Of a DNA stretch of 64,000 bases, positions 43,921 through 55,194 are shown one piece after another (within the stretch, counting starts at the first letter, position 1; every line of letters begins with the position of its first letter). The notes below the pieces were generated by a model. That model did not search any database and was not told the origin of the DNA. It saw nothing but the letters and a program-made list of their open reading frames with translations. The translations under genes were made by a program, and so were the position numbers. This DNA comes from Symsagittifera roscoffensis (lineage: Eukaryota > Xenacoelomorpha > Acoela > Convolutidae): assembly GCF_963678635.1 (NCBI RefSeq), contig NC_087069.1:51098938-51162937 (forward strand), read 5' to 3'.

Positions 43921-44469
43921 ATCAGGCATTGATCAAAGAATACATGAACACGACATAAAAAAGAAACAAGAGTTTTCAGCAATTTTGAGAAAAAAAATTA
44001 TTATGCGAGAAGGGAAAAAAATCCAATATTTGTGTATCCAGGACTACGTTATGCACCCAAAAAACTTCTGATCGCAAAAGTTTTTTTTGTAAAATGTTGA
44101 TTTTTGCACAAATTTCAAATTGGGTTTAAAATAACCAAAAAAAAAATGGGTCAATTCCAAAATTAATTGGAAAAAGTTTTTGTGTCGCTATCAAAAAAAT
44201 GCTAGGCATAGAATTTCTATTTTTGAGAATTGTATGATAAACTTTTTTTGAAAGAGCAAAAACCCGTTTTGTTATGACCACGTTGTTCTTTTAGAAGCAA
44301 ACATCCACAGAAATTAGTTTATATCTTTTTTCAACCACTTTTTGAAATTGTATGAAAATGTATGACAAGTAATTTTCCACACACTTGATGTTTGGAATTG
44401 TATGATAAAATTTTTTGGTTTGTGGAGGTCAACCCGGGTCACTGCAATAATGAAAAAATGTTATTTCAG

Positions 44470-44542
44470 TTTGATCAGTTTGTTGTCATTTGGACAATCA
44501 GACGAAATACTGAAGAATTGAATGCCTTATTGGTGAACAAAG
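44470..44542 (+). other. Exon-like 73-nt segment, unit 5
   Basis: Acceptor TTATTTCAG and donor GTAAGG. TTA replaces TAA, so the frame continues LNALLVNK. Confidence 0.45.
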
Positions 44543-45005
44543 GTAAGGTTTTCGGCAAGAGACGGAAACATAACAGATGAAAAGTGCGTTTTTGTTTAAT
44601 GTCTAGGTTCAGCTGATGACGATACCTAAAGAGATAATCATGTTCTGTTCTGATCTAGTACAACTAAATGAAAAACAATAGGGGAAATGATAAATTGTTA
44701 CTTTGTTGCAGCTAATTCTACTTAATAAAGTTAAAAGAATGAAAGTATAAAAGCGAATTAATCTAAAGTTAAAACATTAAAAAGTGACAAAGCATTCTCT
44801 CCGCCGTAGAGAATGAAAGTAGAAGATCAGACAAAAAAGACCAGTTAGATTAATTAGATAAGTCATTAGCTAAACTAGAATAGTTATAAAGTGGAATCAC
44901 ATCAGAAAATTACAGACGCGTGGAAGGAGTGAAGATTGATGGTAGAGTGGAGTGTGTATTAGAGTATCACTCGGAATGAGGTTGAAGTTCAGTGGCGGTA
45001 TAGAT

Positions 45006-45395
45006 TTAGTCTCCTAGGTAGATGCAAATAGAGTAGATGAAGCCATCTGTACGAACACGGCGACTCTGAATACAAGAATATGACCACCATCCACTTCCTC
45101 TCCCCACACTAACATACATCCACTTGAGTCCATTTCTGTTCAGACGGGCGATGACCTCATCCCTCATCTTCTGTGACGTCATACTCCCAAATCCCGAAAC
45201 CGCTCTCCATGTACTCTCCATATCAAACAACACACTCTTACTCACACTATCTGCCTTCGCCCTCTCCTCATCAGTTGCGTCTGACGTGCGGATAGTGTAG
45301 AAGTGCATGTTGCAGGGGTACTCTGTCTTGTTCATTGTCCACTCTGCTGTCTCACCAACTCCATTTTTACACTTGACACTAATGTCATTGGTAAA
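45006..45395 (-). pseudogene. Array ORF, copy 4 (5' truncated)
   Basis: The frame is readable from about 45395 (NDISVKCKNGVGETAEW) to YSICIYLGD. The N-terminal third is lost at a T-rich break near 45400, and a few codons are missing after RTSD. This copy and copy 5 form a diverged subfamily (SVGRGSG, FIYSICIYLGD) relative to copies 1-3. Confidence 0.5.
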
Positions 45396-46889
45396 AAAAA
45401 ACTGCTATTTGTAAAAAAACTCCACTGAGATGAAACAGCACCAATTTTCCACATAAACCTCCACTCATTACAATCCAGTTTCATTCGTTACTCTTATTGG
45501 AAAATTACTTTTCTCATTTGATCATTTGGCATTCTAATCAATCTGGTTGTTTTTTATTCATTTCAAAGCTGTTTTCTTCAAATCTGTTTTTTTCTCTTTT
45601 ATGCAAAGAAGAAGTTTCTTGCTATAGCCTCATCCTCATGACATAAATTGAAATAAATTGTTGAAAAAAGGAACTTTAAAGAGCATAAGGTTCGCGAAGA
45701 ATATCCTCCGGATGAATCTGTGCCGAATTTTTTTTTCAATTTTTTGTATCAATGTCTAAGTATATTTTAAAACTAGATCAGATGCGACAAAAATATAACT
45801 AAAACCTGAGAGTTCTGCAATTTTTTCCAAAAAGAAATTTTGCAATTGTTTTCCAAATACTTTGTTTTTCTGCAATTTTTTTTGTCAAAATCTTGACTTT
45901 TTTTTGAAGTTTCAGTAGGTTCTAGTATAGCTTTAGAAAAATTTCTCATAGTTTCAAACATATGAAACAATAATCAAAACATCTAAATCGGAGTTAGCTA
46001 AGAAACTCAAGTATCGGCAAAATCGAGCCCCAATGTTTTTGGAGGCCGAAAATTTTTCTGAAACTTACCATCTCAAACCTTGCCATCTTAATAGATAGGA
46101 AACTTATTCCCTATCTTAATACATGGTAAAATCTATTCCCTATCTTAATACATAGATTGCTGACGGGACACTCTATAGCCTATGTTAATACATGGGGGTC
46201 AGCAACCAACCCCTTGATCGCCTCACTCGTATACTACTCCAATGTATAGAAAACGATCTGAATTGCCTTAGAGGTGTCTTTCACAAATCATATAACAAAT
46301 GTAACAAACTTTTAAATTTTGGCTTTTTTTTCAGCGATGATTATCAGACCTTGATCAAAGAATACATACACACGACATAAAAAAGAAACAAGAGTTTTCA
46401 GCAATTTTGAGAAAAAAAATTATTATGCGAGAAGGGAAAAAAATCCAATATTTGTGTATCCAGGACTATGTTATGCACCCAAAAAAGTTCTGAGCGCAAA
46501 AGTTTTTTTGTAAAATGTTGATTTTTGTACAAATTTCAAATTGGGTTTAAATTAACCAAAAAAAAATGGGTCAATTTCAAAATTAATTGGAAAAAGTTTT
46601 TGTGTCGCTATCAAAAAAATGCTAGGCATAGAATTTCTATATTTGAGAATTGTATGATAAACTTTTTTTGAAAGAGCAAAAACCCGTTTTGTTATGACCA
46701 CGTTGTTCTTTTAGAAGCAAACATCCACAGAAATTAGTTTATATCTTTTTTCAACCACTTTTTGAAATTGTATGAAAATGTATGACAAGTACTTTTCCAC
46801 ACACTTGATGTTTGGAATTGTATGATAAAATTTTTTGGTTTGTGGAGGTCAACCCGGGTCACTGCAATAATGAAAAAATGTTATTTCAG

Positions 46890-46962
46890 TTTGATCAATT
46901 TGTTGTCATTTGGACAATCAGACGAAATACTGAAGAATTGAATGCCTTATTGGTGAACAAAG
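46890..46962 (+). other. Exon-like 73-nt segment, unit 6
   Basis: Identical in length and frame to unit 5, without the TAA. Confidence 0.45.
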
Positions 46963-47425
46963 GTAAGGTTTTCGGCAAGAGACAGAAACATAACAGATGA
47001 AAAGTGCGTTTTTGTTTAATGTCTAGGTTCAGCTGATGACGATACCTAAAGAGATAATCATGTTCTGTTCTGATCTAGTACAACTAAATGAAAAACAATA
47101 GGGAAAATGATAAATTGTTACTTTGTTGCAGCTAATTCTACTTAATAAAGTTAAAAGAATGAAAGTATAAAAGTGAATTAATCTAAAGTTAAAACATTAA
47201 AAAGTGACAAAGCATTCTCTCCGCCGTAGAGAATGAAAGCAGAAGATCAGACAAAAAAGACCAGTTAGATTAATTAGATAAGTCATTAGCTAAACTAGAA
47301 TAGTTATAAAGTGGAATCACATCAGAAAATTACAGATGCGTGGAAGGAGTGAAGATTGATGGTAGAGTGGAGTGTGTATTAGAGTATCACTTGGAATGAG
47401 GTTGAAGTTCAGTGGCGGTATAGAT

Positions 47426-47938
47426 TTAGTCTCCTAGGTAGATGCAAATAGAGTAGACGAATCCATCTGTAAAAAGACGGCGACTCGGAATACAAGTTCC
47501 CTCTCCTTTCCCCACACTAACATTCATCCACTTGAGTCCATTTCTGTCCAGACGGGCGATGACCTCATCCCTCATCTTCTGTGACGTCATACCCCAAAAT
47601 CCCAAAAACTCTCTCCATGTACTCTCCATATCAAACAACACACTCTTACTCACACTCTCTGCCTTCGCACTCTCCTCATCAGTTGCTTCTCTTCTGTTGT
47701 AGTCTGACTTTGGGACATTGTAGATGTGCATGCTGTAGGGGTACTCTGTCTTGTTCATCCACTCTGCTGATTCACCAACTCCATCTTTACACTTAAAACT
47801 ATAGTCAGTGATAAAGAAACTGCTATTTGCAGAAACAGTGATGAACCAAGTGCTCTCAGGGTATGTATTCATTAAGACATCTCTGATCTCCACTGCTGTA
47901 TCCCCTGTGCTCTTCCCCTTTTGATCCTCTCAACATTG
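47426..47938 (-). pseudogene. Array ORF, copy 5 (frameshift near start)
   Basis: An ATG near 47936 gives MLRGSKG, but a base change in a G-run shifts the frame. From 47893 the frame EIRDVLMNTYPESTWFITVS is open to ICIYLGD (155 codons). Upstream on the minus strand, GCTGTTTCAG followed by CTCAGTGGAGGAAGACCGCG looks like an acceptor and exon start, which hints that the true gene has a further 5' exon. Confidence 0.5.
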
Positions 47939-48299
47939 TCTCCGCGGTCTTCCTCCACTGAGCTGAAACAGCACCAATTTTCCACATAAACTCTCACTCA
48001 TTACAATCCAGATTCATTCGTTGCTCATATTGGAAATTGACTTTTCTCATTTGATCATTTGGCATCTAATCAATCTGGTTGTTTTTTATTCATTTGAAAA
48101 GCTGTTTTCTTCAAAGCTGTTATTTTTTCTTTAAGCAAAGCAAAAGTTTCTTCCATATAGCCTTATCCTCATGACAATAATTGAAATAAATTGTTGAAAA
48201 ATGGAACTGATAAATGAAGAAAATAGGATTCGCGAATAATATCCTCCGGATGAATCTGTGCCGATGACAGAAATAATTTAATTGGTTTCATGCCACATT

Positions 48300-48499
48300 N
48301 NNNNNNNNNNNNNNNNNNNNNNNNNNNNNNNNNNNNNNNNNNNNNNNNNNNNNNNNNNNNNNNNNNNNNNNNNNNNNNNNNNNNNNNNNNNNNNNNNNNN
48401 NNNNNNNNNNNNNNNNNNNNNNNNNNNNNNNNNNNNNNNNNNNNNNNNNNNNNNNNNNNNNNNNNNNNNNNNNNNNNNNNNNNNNNNNNNNNNNNNNNN
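48300..48499. other. Assembly gap (200 N)
   Basis: A run of 200 N. It separates the array from the Gypsy element, so their distance and the true end of the array are unknown. Confidence 0.99.
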
Positions 48500-48930
48500 A
48501 GCGGCTCTTTTTCCTTCACCAACCTGCAAAATTTTACAAATGAAAAAAATGTGTTCACAATATATGATTGTTTTGAATTTTGGCATACCGACTAATTACG
48601 CCATGGCAAACATTTTTGGTCTTCATAATTAACCTTTTAAAACCACTCATTACACCATAAAATTGATGCTCGTGTGAGGTGGGGGGAAGGAAAAAAGAGC
48701 CCCGTTAGCAGCTGTGTCATCATCAGATTGGTTTGATCATTTTGGAATCCTGACACCCGGTCAAAAAGTAAACACTTTCATTTCACGGCCATTTCCTTTC
48801 TATTGTGCTCTCAAGTGTGTCCCCTGAAATGGGCCAGATGATCGCACATGTGTGAACTACTACCCGATTTTAGTTTTGCAGAAGCAATGGATGGGGGGGT
48901 TTAAGCTTAAGGTTGATACCCCCTCTATCG
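48500..48930. other. No gene seen
   Basis: Nothing recognised. The 3' LTR of the neighbouring Gypsy element would be expected here or within the gap, but no match to 58.6-60.6 kb is seen. Confidence 0.4.
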
Positions 48931-48939
48931 TGTTCCTTT

Positions 48940-49190
48940 CACTGACCCCTCGTTTACCATGAAGCAAAAGTACTGCCCCGGAACTTGTGAGACTGATGGG
49001 GGAAGCGCAGCCATTCCTCCCAACCCCGGTCTCTGCCTGAATAGGAACTCCACGTTCTGATACTCCCTCCTGAAGTCGTCTTCTAGTCTTGATCTGAAAC
49101 TCATGTCCGCTGTTATTCAAATTGCGCTGGTCCTATCTGACAGGATAAAGTCGCTGTCCGTAATCATGATGTTCTCTGAGTATTTATTCA
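48940..49190 (-). pseudogene. Macro-domain-like module at the C-terminus of the Gypsy element
   Basis: On the minus strand the frame reads NIMITDSDFILSDRTSA, a stop, ITADMSFRSRLEDDFRREYQ, NVEFLFRQRPGLGGMAALPP, SVSQVPGQYFCFMVNEG and a stop. The order (short strand, A-D/G-rich loop, DFRREY-type helix, GG-A-LPPSV strand, then a Y-x-CF-V strand) resembles the macro-type ADP-ribose-binding fold that some metazoan Gypsy-like elements carry after integrase. The assignment is by pattern only. Three stops or frame breaks are visible. Confidence 0.42.
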
Positions 49191-49488
49191 GAATTTCGAA
49201 ATTTGTCTTGAAATTCCTTCCTATGGTAGGCTCAGCCTCCTCCTCATCCCAGTTCCAGCTCACTTGTTTCCCTCACTTCCTTGAGCTTCTTTATCATCAA
49301 TATTTCGGTGTGGGTAAGTCCTACCCCACTCCACGAACAAAATTATTTATCGACGTCCCAGTCGATGATGCTGGGTCTAAATTATCTGGTGGTATTTCTA
49401 GTATTTTCAAGTTTGTGTTCTCACTCCTCTCTATCTCGCTCTGCTCCAGATCTGTTTCTTGTTCTGGTGTGGAGTAGTCTTCATTCGG

Positions 49489-49848
49489 CTAGTGTTCGCT
49501 GTCGTTGATGATTGGCCATTCATCGTCTGCCACCAATTCGCCCACACTCAGTAACTCGTCGCCCAATTCATCAGGCCGCATCTTGTCAATCAAGAAGTCA
49601 TCCCCGTACCTATTGTACCTCATGCCTGTCCGTTTAAGATTACCCCTCCTGGTTCCTGCTGTTATTGGCAAGTCTGGTTCCGTCCACTTTGGCACTTCGT
49701 CCTGCTCCGGATCTTTCCAGTCTTCTTCTACAAAGGATTCCGCCTCTGAATCCGCTTCTATCTTTTCATTATCGTCCAAACTCAAGCCCTCGTTGCCATC
49801 GTTTTTCTCTCTGGTGCCTTTTTCGCTCACCTCACACGCTGGCTCCAC
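49489..49848 (-). pseudogene. Gypsy pol C-terminal acidic tail
   Basis: This ORF follows the integrase C-terminal domain. It is rich in Glu/Asp (EEDWKDPEQDEVPKWTEPDL) with a short basic patch (GNLKRTGMRYNRYGDDF). It is a linker between integrase and the macro-like module. No catalytic motif is present. Confidence 0.5.
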
Positions 49849-49863
49849 CAGTAGGTACTCGAG

Positions 49864-50109
49864 TCACTCCATGTTCTGCGGTACGCACCAGTCTTCTGGG
49901 GATGGTACATGAGGCTTCACATTTTCATAATGTGCTGCTCGCCCCGTACTCAAACGGTAGAACCGTCCTTGTTGGTGTACTTCCGTTATCATGAACGGTC
50001 CACTCCATTTCCTCAAGTAGTTTATTTGTCCCCTTGGGAGGTATGACATTCTGGAAGACCTACACGTACTGGCCCACAGCATATGGTTTCGCTTGCAGTA
50101 TATTTTCAT
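49864..50109 (-). pseudogene. Gypsy integrase C-terminal (GPY/F-like) domain
   Basis: The text YLRKWSGPFMITEVHQQGRF followed by YRLSTGRAAHYENVKPH is the GPY/F-type subdomain of Ty3/Gypsy integrases, which takes part in multimerisation. It is offset in frame from the catalytic core upstream, so a frameshift lies near 50106. Confidence 0.68.
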
Positions 50110-50543
50110 CGTATTTCTTGCGCTGTCTCTTTTGTGCTTGCGCAGTGTTCCTCCTGCAGAGCTCGTTTAGTTCCTGCTGTCTCCTGATCGCTTGACATAA
50201 GCTTGAGGCGACGTCTTTTCCCTTCGTATTCCGGGTAAAAGAATATTAGAGGCAATGCTCTTTCCTTGCCCGTCAACATCATGAAGGGACTGATTCCTGT
50301 TGTTGAGTGTTGCGTACTGTTGTACGCCCCTACCACCTGCGGCAGATATTTATCCCAATCTGTCATATACCTTGAGCAGTATACCCTCAGCATGTTCACC
50401 AACGTTCTATTCTGCCTCTCCACTAACCCGTTGGTCTGGGGATGGTAGGTCGTTGAGTGCGCTTGAGCTATGTGCGACCTCTTCATCAATTCTTTCGTCA
50501 GGTCCCCCACGAAGGCTTTGCCGTTGTCCGACTGAAATGTCAT
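50106..50543 (-). pseudogene. Gypsy integrase catalytic core, second half
   Basis: The frame reads MTFQSDNGKAFVGDLTKELM and later HPQTNGLVERQNRTL. The Asp in SDNG and the Glu in LVERQN are exactly 35 residues apart, as expected for the DD35E core. It joins GPY/F after a frameshift. The ORF's last 30 codons are already out of frame. Confidence 0.75.
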
Positions 50544-50916
50544 GGGACAAACATACCATGATATCCAATGTTATCAGGTGGTCACAAGTCTCCTCTGCCG
50601 AGGCTGTCTGACACGGCACCGCTTCTGTCAGTTCTGTGAAATGATCTATTATAACCAGTATCTGGTTATATCCCGACTCTGTCATACAGATCTTTTGGTG
50701 GTCTATCTGCACAACTTCGTTGAATTCCGAGCTACAACAGACTTGAGTGAGAACTTCATCTTCCTTGGGTATTTCACTTGCAGGCATGACAGGCATGCAT
50801 TTTACCCATCTCTCGCAAGCTTTCCTTAATCCTGGCCAATCAAACCTGTGAAGTATTCTCTGTTGCACCTTGTCTATCCCCTGGTGCCCCATTTGATCGT
50901 GCGATCTGAATAACAC
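50407..50916 (-). pseudogene. Gypsy integrase zinc-binding domain and core start
   Basis: It starts LFRSHDQMGHQGIDKVQQRI with the two His of the HHCC zinc finger. The CxxC part is lost to a frame slip (CERWVKCMPVMPA), whereas the second copy at 63.6 kb still reads ACLACLQ. The first catalytic Asp is in VVQIDHQKICMTESGYNQIL. After about residue 110 the frame is shifted. Confidence 0.72.
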
Positions 50917-51960
50917 TTAAGTCTGATACAACTGTGGCAATATGATGAGGTTATGCGTGTGTAATATCTTCTCCTCATCTTTTCTCTTGCACGCTACTAC
51001 CCCTTCAGCTGTGTGATAGAGTGAGTATTTTCTTTCTTTGTAGAACTGGCTCAAGATCTTGTAGCTGTCTTCCTCCAGGTCCGCCTTCTCTTTGGACCCC
51101 ATCCGAACCCTTTTGGAGATGTTACTTGTCATCTTGTCATTCTTTTGGCCCCTTATCTGATCCGACAGCCTATATCTCGCCTTGACATGTTCTTTTAGTG
51201 CCCTTATCTGACCATTCATTTCCCCAGGGTTGTGGATGTCATACTTCAGCTTTACGCATTCTATCCTCTTCATGATCTTCCTATCGTCTTCTGGCACCAG
51301 ATTTGTTCAGACATTCGAGTTGCATGATAGTTTCCTGAACGGTTTCCTCGATACCGCAATTTTCTCAAGTTCCTCACCTCCTCGCACTTCTTGCTCATCC
51401 AAGTTGTACGTTCCTGAAGAGGGATCTGTCTGTAGCTCCCTGTCGCGGTGTCTCATCTTCTCTTCCGCCAGTATCGTGCATAGAATATCTTGGTCCGCGC
51501 TGCTCTTTTCCGAATCTTCGTCCCATCCTTCACACTCCCCAGACAATTTTTCTTCTCCAGCATCTTCTTCCTCTGTGGACCACTCTCCGGACTCTTGACC
51601 TATCCCAAGGTGTTCAGCTTCCTCTTTAAACACCACTTTCTTTTTCCTAACCCGAGTCCGCTCAAGTATGTCATCAGGGATTTTGTCAACCAGTGACTGC
51701 ACGACTTCTTTCCCATCAGGATTACTTTCTTTTAAGGAGTCTCCGCCTCCAACTGTTTCATTCCTTCGCAGTATCGTGACTTCCGGTTCCTCCTTACCCT
51801 TTCCTTCGATCACGGGTTTATCATTTGCCACTTTCTTGAGTAATCTCATCAAGTCTTCATCTATCTGTGCGTCTCCCATTTCTACCTGGTTGAGATCATA
51901 GCCTTTTGCCTTGAGCGTCTCCCTCGCAATTTTTGACTTGAGCATTATTCCTATCGGCAT
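50917..51960 (-). pseudogene. Gypsy pol linker between RNase H and integrase
   Basis: Two consecutive ORFs (51307-51960 and 50917-51297) form a long acidic linker. Notable parts are EESGEWSTEEEDAGEEKLSG-type text, RHRDRELQTDPSSGTYNLDE, VSRKPFRKLSCNSNV, then VKLKYDIHNPGEMNGQIRAL and HVKARYRLSD. The same sequence, better preserved in places, is at 62.64-63.37 kb, where it is the first pol part present. It is unusually long for a Gypsy linker. Confidence 0.62.
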
Positions 51961-51982
51961 TCCTCGGGTCTTCTGTGAAGCC

Positions 51983-52250
51983 TCATTTTTTTCTGTGAAG
52001 CCTCATTTGGTAATTCGGGTAATCTTCTATCGGTTTGCCTGACTTGTCGAGCCATCTCGTGAGTGGAAGACTATCATCTGTTTCCTTATCCATGAAGGAG
52101 AAGCCATCTTTGATTTCTGGCCTATTCGCCTCCCTCTGTTCCTGTCTCTCGTAGAACTCCGTCTTCTTACTCAAGCTGTAGCTCTGGTCCATTGAGTACG
52201 ACTTCAGCCAGCTGAGTGTCCTGTTTTCAACTCGCAGCTTGAATGGTTCA
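51983..52250 (-). pseudogene. Gypsy RNase H end and linker start, internally deleted
   Basis: The text VENRTLSWLKSYSMDQSYSL followed by SKKTEFYERQEQREA runs without the usual 40-50 residues of the RNase H C-terminal part between MDQSY and SLSKK. It looks like an internal deletion. Then comes SFMDKETDDSLPLTRWLDKS. Confidence 0.55.
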
Positions 52251-52258
52251 CTGCCTAG

Positions 52259-52495
52259 CTATCCTCTATATTTCTCGACAAAGGTAACTACCGCAAAAAT
52301 CTCTGCTTTCGGCGCACCGTACTTCATTTCCGTATCACTCAAGACTTTGCTCCCGTACGCTATTGGTCTTAAGACTGTCTTCCCGTTCCATTCCTGTTCT
52401 TGATGGAGAATGCCAGAAATCGCAACTACCGACGCATCCGTATCTAGCACGTTCATCCCTTTTTCATTGGCATCCCTGGCACCGGCGCCTCGCAC
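52259..52495 (-). pseudogene. Gypsy RNase H, N-terminal part
   Basis: NVLDTDASVVAISGILHQEQ carries the first catalytic Asp (DTDAS). YGSKVLSDTEMKYGAPKAEI carries the conserved Glu region. It ends FVEKYRG with a stop. It is offset from the RT frame. Confidence 0.72.
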
Positions 52496-52525
52496 AACTC
52501 TTTCGTTATTCCCTGGAATGATTCT

Positions 52526-53548
52526 TCAGCTGCGTTGTTCGACGTGAACTTCTTGCCTTTGTGTCTCAATAGTTGTTGCATACCTTGTTGTTGCATTGTA
52601 TACCTTGTCCGCGTAGCCCTTGATGAACTCCCTGTAATAGTTCGCGAAGCCCGGGAAGCTCATCAACTGGTGTTCCGTTTTTGGCGATTTCCAGGTTAGA
52701 ACTGCTTCTACTGCATCTGAATCTGGTCTGATGGCGTGCCTGTCCACCATCCTTCCCAAGTGTTTTATCGAATCCTTCAGTATCTCGAACTTTGATGATT
52801 TGCAATTTAGCCCCGACCTCTTCATGCATGCAAATACCTCGTCCAGTCGCTCGATATGATCTTCCAGTGTAGGCGTGGACCTTACCACGTCATCCACGTA
52901 GCACATTACCAAATTGCCATACTTCTTTGTCACACCTATCAATGCATGTGCCATCAACCGTTGAAATGTAGCCGTGACATTGCAAAGACCAAACGGCATC
53001 CGTTTCCATTGAAACAGCCCCAGCTCGCAGGCGAACCCTGTTTTATCCCTGTCCTGTTTCCTCAGTGGGACCTGCCAGAAAGCCGAACCTAAATCAAGAT
53101 TCGGAAAAAATTTTGCATCACCTAACTTCGAGAGGCTCTCATCAATCCTAGTTATGGGGTAGGCATCCTTCACCGTGACGGAGTTCAGATACCGAAAGTC
53201 ACAACAAAACCCCAATTGGTCGACTTTCTTTTTGGCCATCACTACTCCACACGACCACGGTGATTTGAATGGTTCTATCATATCATACTCTAGTAGTGTC
53301 TCTATCTCTTTCCTACACGCATCCGATTTGTGTGAGGTCATGCGCCTCGCCCCCTCCCTGTGCGGTACCGCAGACTCCTCAAATTCTGTTTCATGTTCAA
53401 AAAAATTACAACATCCAATGTCTGCCTTATGTCTCGAAAAAGCGTCCTCGTTCCGCTCTAGTACGTCCTTGATCGCCTCGAGCTGTTCATCCGTTACCTT
53501 ACCCCTTAAGTGCTCTATTTCAGGTAAAACTGGTTTATTCATTTCCAT
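52526..53548 (-). pseudogene. Ty3/Gypsy reverse transcriptase
   Basis: This 340-codon ORF holds nearly the whole RT: FKSPWSCGVVMAKKK, FCCDFRYLNSVT, FPNLDLGSAFWQV (first catalytic Asp), MPFGLCNVTATFQRLM, and NLVMCYVDDVV (YVDD at residues 217-220, about 52889-52900). All three catalytic Asp are kept. LDLGSAF replaces the usual LDLxSG(Y/F), and FCNVTATF has Val and Thr where Ala and Pro are common. The C-terminal connection goes out of frame near 52600. The order PR-RT-RH-IN is that of Ty3/Gypsy. Confidence 0.85.
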
Positions 53549-53661
53549 TTCCTCTGGTGTTGGTTTTTCTGGAAAATTTGATCAACTCGAAAGTCCATCA
53601 TCTGTCTCTGACTTAAGTGACTTCACAAGACCTGATGAACCTTTTATTTTCTTCAATCGTC

Positions 53662-54420
53662 TCAAGCTACAAATCTTGTCCCTATGATTGGGAATTCAAG
53701 TACTTCATTCTCTTTTACATTTTCAGTCATTCCATATCGAGTTTTCACGGGTAAAGCATATCCCAGCTTCCTCCCCCTCTGGATTGTTATGGGTATGTGA
53801 AGAGTATTCAACAAGACATTGACGCAGAGGCTGCTCTTGGTTATCGAGAAGGATCTTCCTAAAACAGCAGCTCTTTGACTGTTTGGATTTGGGACTATGC
53901 ATACTTGCTTGCTATCACTTAATTCATTATATTTTTTCATCCGCAAGACTACAATCGTTCGCCTTCAGCCTTACCCTTCTACTCAAGAACACCGGCGCTT
54001 TATTTTCATTTGCCATTATCAGCATTACCGGTTTAATTACGTACTTCTTATCCGGGTTCCGAATCCTGAACATGGCATTGTTTAGATCATTCGTTACGTC
54101 GAAATTCTTGATGAAGTCTCTGCCTAAAATGAACTGGTCAGACTAGTCTAGGTTCTCCACCACAAGAAAGCTCATCCACAGATTGCGTTCCCCTAGATTC
54201 AGGGCTATTATTGGTGTTCTGCCTAGTGCCCGCAGCGCCCCATTGTTTGCAGCTGACAGCAGTATTCTTGAATCATCTCGTCTATCAATCATCTTTGTCG
54301 AAACCCATTCGCTACCAAGTCTCGATTGGTATAACACTCAAGACTGCCCCCGTATCAAGTAACCCGCGTAACTGAGTCGTTTTGCTATTTATGTCGAGCG
54401 CATGTGCTGATACGTCTGCC
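53662..54420 (-). pseudogene. Gypsy aspartic protease
   Basis: The active-site motif LLDTGAVLSVIP lies at about 54325-54360, with DTGA at 54345-54356. The downstream flap-side motif FILGRDFIKNFDV is at about 54093-54135. The frame then runs into SRRVRLKANDCSLADEKI and an ORF (53662-53946) leading toward RT. Breaks occur near 54337 and 54143. Confidence 0.75.
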
Positions 54421-54427
54421 TCCGTCC

Positions 54428-54907
54428 CTATGTGCATTGTATCTCTTCTAACATTGCACAGTGTCCAATCGACCTTACTTTCAATTCTTCTTTGCCCACG
54501 TAGATCTGTCCGGCTAGGTCCTCATCACATGTTATCATGGCTTTCTTGTAGATGTTTATCCCATCTATATTTAACATCGCCTCATGCGGAACATAAGCTT
54601 CTGTGTATCTATTCTCAACACGGACTGACTTGCTGCCACCCCTTGTGAGTAGCGCCCTCAAGGCTCTAGAAGTCGTCTGTTGACTTATTGCACTCAAGTA
54701 ATCTGCGTACACATCAATGTGCATTTTTGTCAGGTCGCTGGGTTCGCTCAAGTTCCTCGTTACCTCATGGCCGCCTACAGTGATTATTGACATTATCCTG
54801 GCACCGATCTTTGTTATGCCGAATGGCTTTCCCGTCACCATTTCCAAAGTGTTGCAATTTTCACTCTTTGTCGATCCGCTACGGCTTCTGGCACTGGCAC
54901 TGACCAA
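54428..54907 (-). pseudogene. Gypsy region between gag and protease
   Basis: A 159-codon ORF upstream of the protease contains PFGITKIGARIMSIITVGGH and DEDLAGQIYVGKEELKVRSI, beta-rich text that resembles a first protease-like or dUTPase-like fold. I cannot assign it. Confidence 0.45.
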
Positions 54908-55194
54908 CTTAACGTCTCGTTTAACTTCTGCTTTTCGATCTCCTGTTTCAACCGTTGCTCTATCTCCTTCGTCGCCAGGTCTTATTTCACTTTGTTAATA
55001 GCCTCTGCAGCTGCTCTCTCAAAATTTATCTCTGGAGAATTCTTGGTCATGGTCTCCTCGGCATTATTGATTTGCGTTACTGCATTCACCGTCTTCGTCG
55101 GTAATTCCGCTTTCGGCTACTCTGAGTTTCTCATTTCAAATTCGGCTTGTGTGTTCTTTGTGTTCTGCACCGCCGCTGACGCTAGCTTGTGTTT

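Larger units (their letters stand above)
34400..48190. repeat. Tandem array of about 2.4-2.9-kb units
   Basis: Six units, the first incomplete, follow one another in the same orientation. Landmarks recur in order: TTAATACATAG repeats and GCTGACCGG; ATTATCAG...TTGATCAAAGAATACA; GTATCCAGGACTACGTTATG or a variant; TTGTATGATAAA; the 73-nt exon-like segment; GATCTAGTTCAACT; TAGATTAATTAGATAGGTCATTAGC; then the minus-strand ORF and its AT-rich upstream part. Distances between ORF 3' ends (near 36930, 39488, 42070, 45012, 47433) are about 2557, 2582, 2942 and 2421 bases. The array ends near the assembly gap. Confidence 0.88.
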
